Part shown: piece after piece, positions 6,453 to 7,864 of the stretch | How the letters are laid out: each line of letters starts with the position of its first letter | Position numbering within the stretch: the first letter of the stretch is position 1 | Source of the DNA: an uncultured Bacteroidales bacterium | Lineage (GTDB): Bacteria; Bacteroidota; Bacteroidia; Bacteroidales; Paludibacteraceae | Assembly: GCA_900321775.1 (NCBI GenBank) | Contig: ONXE01000089.1 | Location: 1-7,864 of the forward strand | Direction of reading: 5' to 3' | DNA length: 7,864 nt | Notes under the pieces: generated by a model | What the model was told of the DNA's origin: nothing | The model's database searches: none | What the model saw: only the letters and a program-made list of their open reading frames with translations | Position numbers and translations under genes: made by a program

Positions 6453-7823
6453 TCACTTGGCTTTCTTCGAAGCTGCTTTCTTTGCTGCGGCCTTCTTCGG
6501 CTCTGCCTTTTTGGACTCTGCCTTTTTGGGCGCAGCTTTCGGCTCGGCCTTGGCGCCTTTCTTGGCGGCTTTCAGCTCAGCCTCCAGTTTGGCAATCTCC
6601 TTTTCCTGATTGTTGATGGTCTTCAAGAGGGCGTTCAACTCCTCGTTCTCGATGGTGGTCGGGTACTGTTCCTCTACGCGGAGGAGGAAATCGGACAGCA
6701 CGTTCATGTAGTTGATGAACGCGGCGTAAGCCGATTCGTAATGAGTATGCCCGGCATCGATGTGGTTCATGAAGAGGAAATGATCGTCCGACTGCAGCAC
6801 ATACCAGTCGCGGCGCAGGGCGATGTCTTTACACATACGCACACGCTCGGCCACAGCGTAGAGTTTGTTCAGTGCCTCTTGCTGCAGGTCGTTTCCGTTG
6901 AAAGCACTCAGGTCTTTGCTTTCGCCGCACCAAGTAGTGGGGAAAGGTGAAGAGAGGATGTCGCTGGCGGCAATCTTCTTGGCCGCCTCGCCCGGAGTGA
7001 GGAAACCAATCTCGCGTTCAATCATATAGAACGGCAGGGCCTTGAGAAACTCGAAGATACCCGATCCGGCGTTCTGGCGAATACCGAACGTGTCGGCGCC
7101 CATCCATAGGTTAACCACCGGTTCGTCGCCCTCGATAGAAGCTATCTGTGCCGCATATTTCTCGGCGTCAATGGGGAAGTTAGGCCATTGCGGGTCGGAG
7201 AAGTGGAACGACAGTTCGTCGGAGAGAGCGGCGTTGCGCAGCAGCACTTTCAGACTCTTGCCGGCTACAGACTGATAGACGTAGTTAGGCGATTTCCACG
7301 ACAGCAGATGCTTGGCGCCCTCGGTCATGACGGCTTTGTAACCCATCTTCATGATACGTCCGGCCAGTTCGTCGTGGTAAAGCAACTCAGCGTTCCAGAA
7401 CGTGGTAGGTTTCTGTCCGAACAGTTCCTCGATGATAGCCTCTTCGCGTTTAAGTTGATGCTCGAACTCGGTCTCACTGTATTCCGAGGCCAGAGAGTAG
7501 GCATACGGAGTGGCTACGAACTCAACGGCCTTGCTGTCCGCCAATTCCTTCATGGCATCAATCACTTCGGGTGCAAACTGCTGGAGCAACTCCAGAAGAA
7601 CACCGCTGACAGCTATGCCGCAACGGAACTTGCCGCGAGACATCTTGACCATCTCGTTGAGCGTGCCCACGAGGGGCAGGTACGAGTTTTGCGCCAACCA
7701 TACAATCTGGTCTTCGGTCTGCAGGTCATCGAAATAGTAGTGATCCTGACCGATGTCGAAAAAACGATAACGTTTCAGCCGATAAGGCGCATGCATTTGA
7801 AAGCAAAAACAAATATTTCTCAT
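6453..7823 (-). CDS. GH57 alpha-amylase-like protein with altered acid/base motif and Lys/Ala-rich tail
   Basis: The 456-residue protein has no signal peptide, so it is cytoplasmic, and follows the Bacteroidota GH57 pattern: ICFCFQMHAPYRLKRYRFFD (4-23), VSG (72-74), FWNAELLYHDE (142-152), LWMGADTFG (239-247) and DHFLFMNHIDAGH (347-359), then AAFINYMNVLSDFLLRVEEQ (367-386). GH57 enzymes cut or transfer alpha-1,4-glucan chains, and in this phylum a cytoplasmic member is often tied to glycogen metabolism. Glu146 fits the catalytic nucleophile. As I recall relatives, motif IV reads M-D-Y-E-T-F-G with Asp as acid/base; here it is M-G-A-D-T-F-G, with Gly242 in that place and Asp244 two residues on. 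Motif I is HAP rather than HQP, and the loop at 352-362 looks short. It may be an inactive or altered 'alpha-amylase-like' member. After a short coiled coil (about 393-422) comes a basic tail. The start fits the family N-terminus; no Shine-Dalgarno is seen. Confidence 0.88.
   Translation of the reverse strand: MRNICFCFQMHAPYRLKRYRFFDIGQDHYYFDDLQTEDQIVWLAQNSYLPLVGTLNEMVKMSRGKFRCGIAVSGVLLELLQQFAPEVIDAMKELADSKAVEFVATPYAYSLASEYSETEFEHQLKREEAIIEELFGQKPTTFWNAELLYHDELAGRIMKMGYKAVMTEGAKHLLSWKSPNYVYQSVAGKSLKVLLRNAALSDELSFHFSDPQWPNFPIDAEKYAAQIASIEGDEPVVNLWMGADTFGIRQNAGSGIFEFLKALPFYMIEREIGFLTPGEAAKKIAASDILSSPFPTTWCGESKDLSAFNGNDLQQEALNKLYAVAERVRMCKDIALRRDWYVLQSDDHFLFMNHIDAGHTHYESAYAAFINYMNVLSDFLLRVEEQYPTTIENEELNALLKTINNQEKEIAKLEAELKAAKKGAKAEPKAAPKKAESKKAEPKKAAAKKAASKKAK
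6456..6530 (-). repeat. Pentad-repeat Lys/Ala tail of the GH57 protein
   Basis: The last 25 residues (432-456) are five successive pentads: PKKAE, SKKAE, PKKAA, AKKAA, SKKAK. Two units are almost identical in DNA, with 6501-6515 and 6516-6530 matching at 14 of 15 bases; the others use different codons. This suggests growth by 15-base duplication followed by drift. The upstream tail (about 418-431) is also Lys/Ala/Pro-rich. The composition is that of histone-H1-like tails, which are disordered and bind polyanions. It lies outside the GH57 fold. Confidence 0.85.
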
Positions 7824-7864
7824 AACAATTATAATTTACAAACTTTAAACTTTAACCATTAACC
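7824..7864 (-). promoter_or_regulatory. AT-rich leader upstream of the GH57 gene (partial)
   Basis: The 41 bases before the GH57 start are strongly AT-rich and, on the minus strand, carry repeated TTAA-type units (GGTTAATGGTTAAAGTTTAA and onward) ending TATAATTGTT just before ATG. AAAGTTTG and TATAATTG each resemble the Bacteroidota -7 element TAnnTTTG with a mismatch, but no properly spaced -33 TTTG accompanies either. It is probably a 5' leader or the downstream edge of a promoter lying beyond the window. Confidence 0.25.

Noticed and set aside
7188..7862. 224-codon open frame on the plus strand opposite the GH57 N-terminal half
   Set aside because: The minus strand codes for a full GH57 N-terminus; the antisense frame has no motif and runs into the AT-rich leader.
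7824..7864. A complete Bacteroidota promoter for the GH57 gene
   Set aside because: The -7-like matches each have a mismatch, no TTTG sits at the right distance, and the leader would be almost zero length.

Overview
The window reads almost entirely on the minus strand and looks like a piece of a Bacteroidota chromosome, most likely Bacteroidales; a Prevotella-like gut or oral relative is plausible but not proven. The basis is threefold: the GH57 protein has the Bacteroidales-type N-terminus and middle, the outer-membrane protein is of the small alginate-export-like barrel type, and starts lie behind A-rich rather than Shine-Dalgarno leaders. There are no mobile elements, RNA genes or CRISPR arrays that I can see.

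In transcription order, right to left: (1) 7823-6453, a cytoplasmic GH57 alpha-amylase-like protein. It keeps the nucleophile Glu, has Gly where I expect the acid/base Asp, and ends in a Lys/Ala pentad tail. (2) A 77-base gap with a strong hairpin closed by a UUCG tetraloop. (3) 6375-4171, a membrane Cache sensor fused to a SpoIIE-type PP2C phosphatase and an RsbW-type HATPase. (4) 4167-3865, a STAS anti-sigma-factor antagonist. (5) 3847-2525, an outer-membrane beta-barrel. (6) 2518-470, a second sensor-phosphatase-HATPase protein. (7) 473-171, a second STAS protein. (8) 167-1, the N-terminal 55 codons of a gene running off the left edge whose sequence fits a RelA/SpoT-type (p)ppGpp synthetase.

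Genes 3-8 are packed with gaps of 3, 17, 6, -4 and 3 bases, so they are very probably one operon. The picture is two paralogous partner-switching modules. Each has its sensor, phosphatase and predicted kinase on one polypeptide and its STAS substrate just downstream. The modules are separated by an outer-membrane channel and followed by a predicted alarmone synthetase. No sigma factor lies in the window. The output could be an unlinked sigma factor, the alarmone enzyme, or another STAS-binding partner. This operon architecture is the most interesting thing here.
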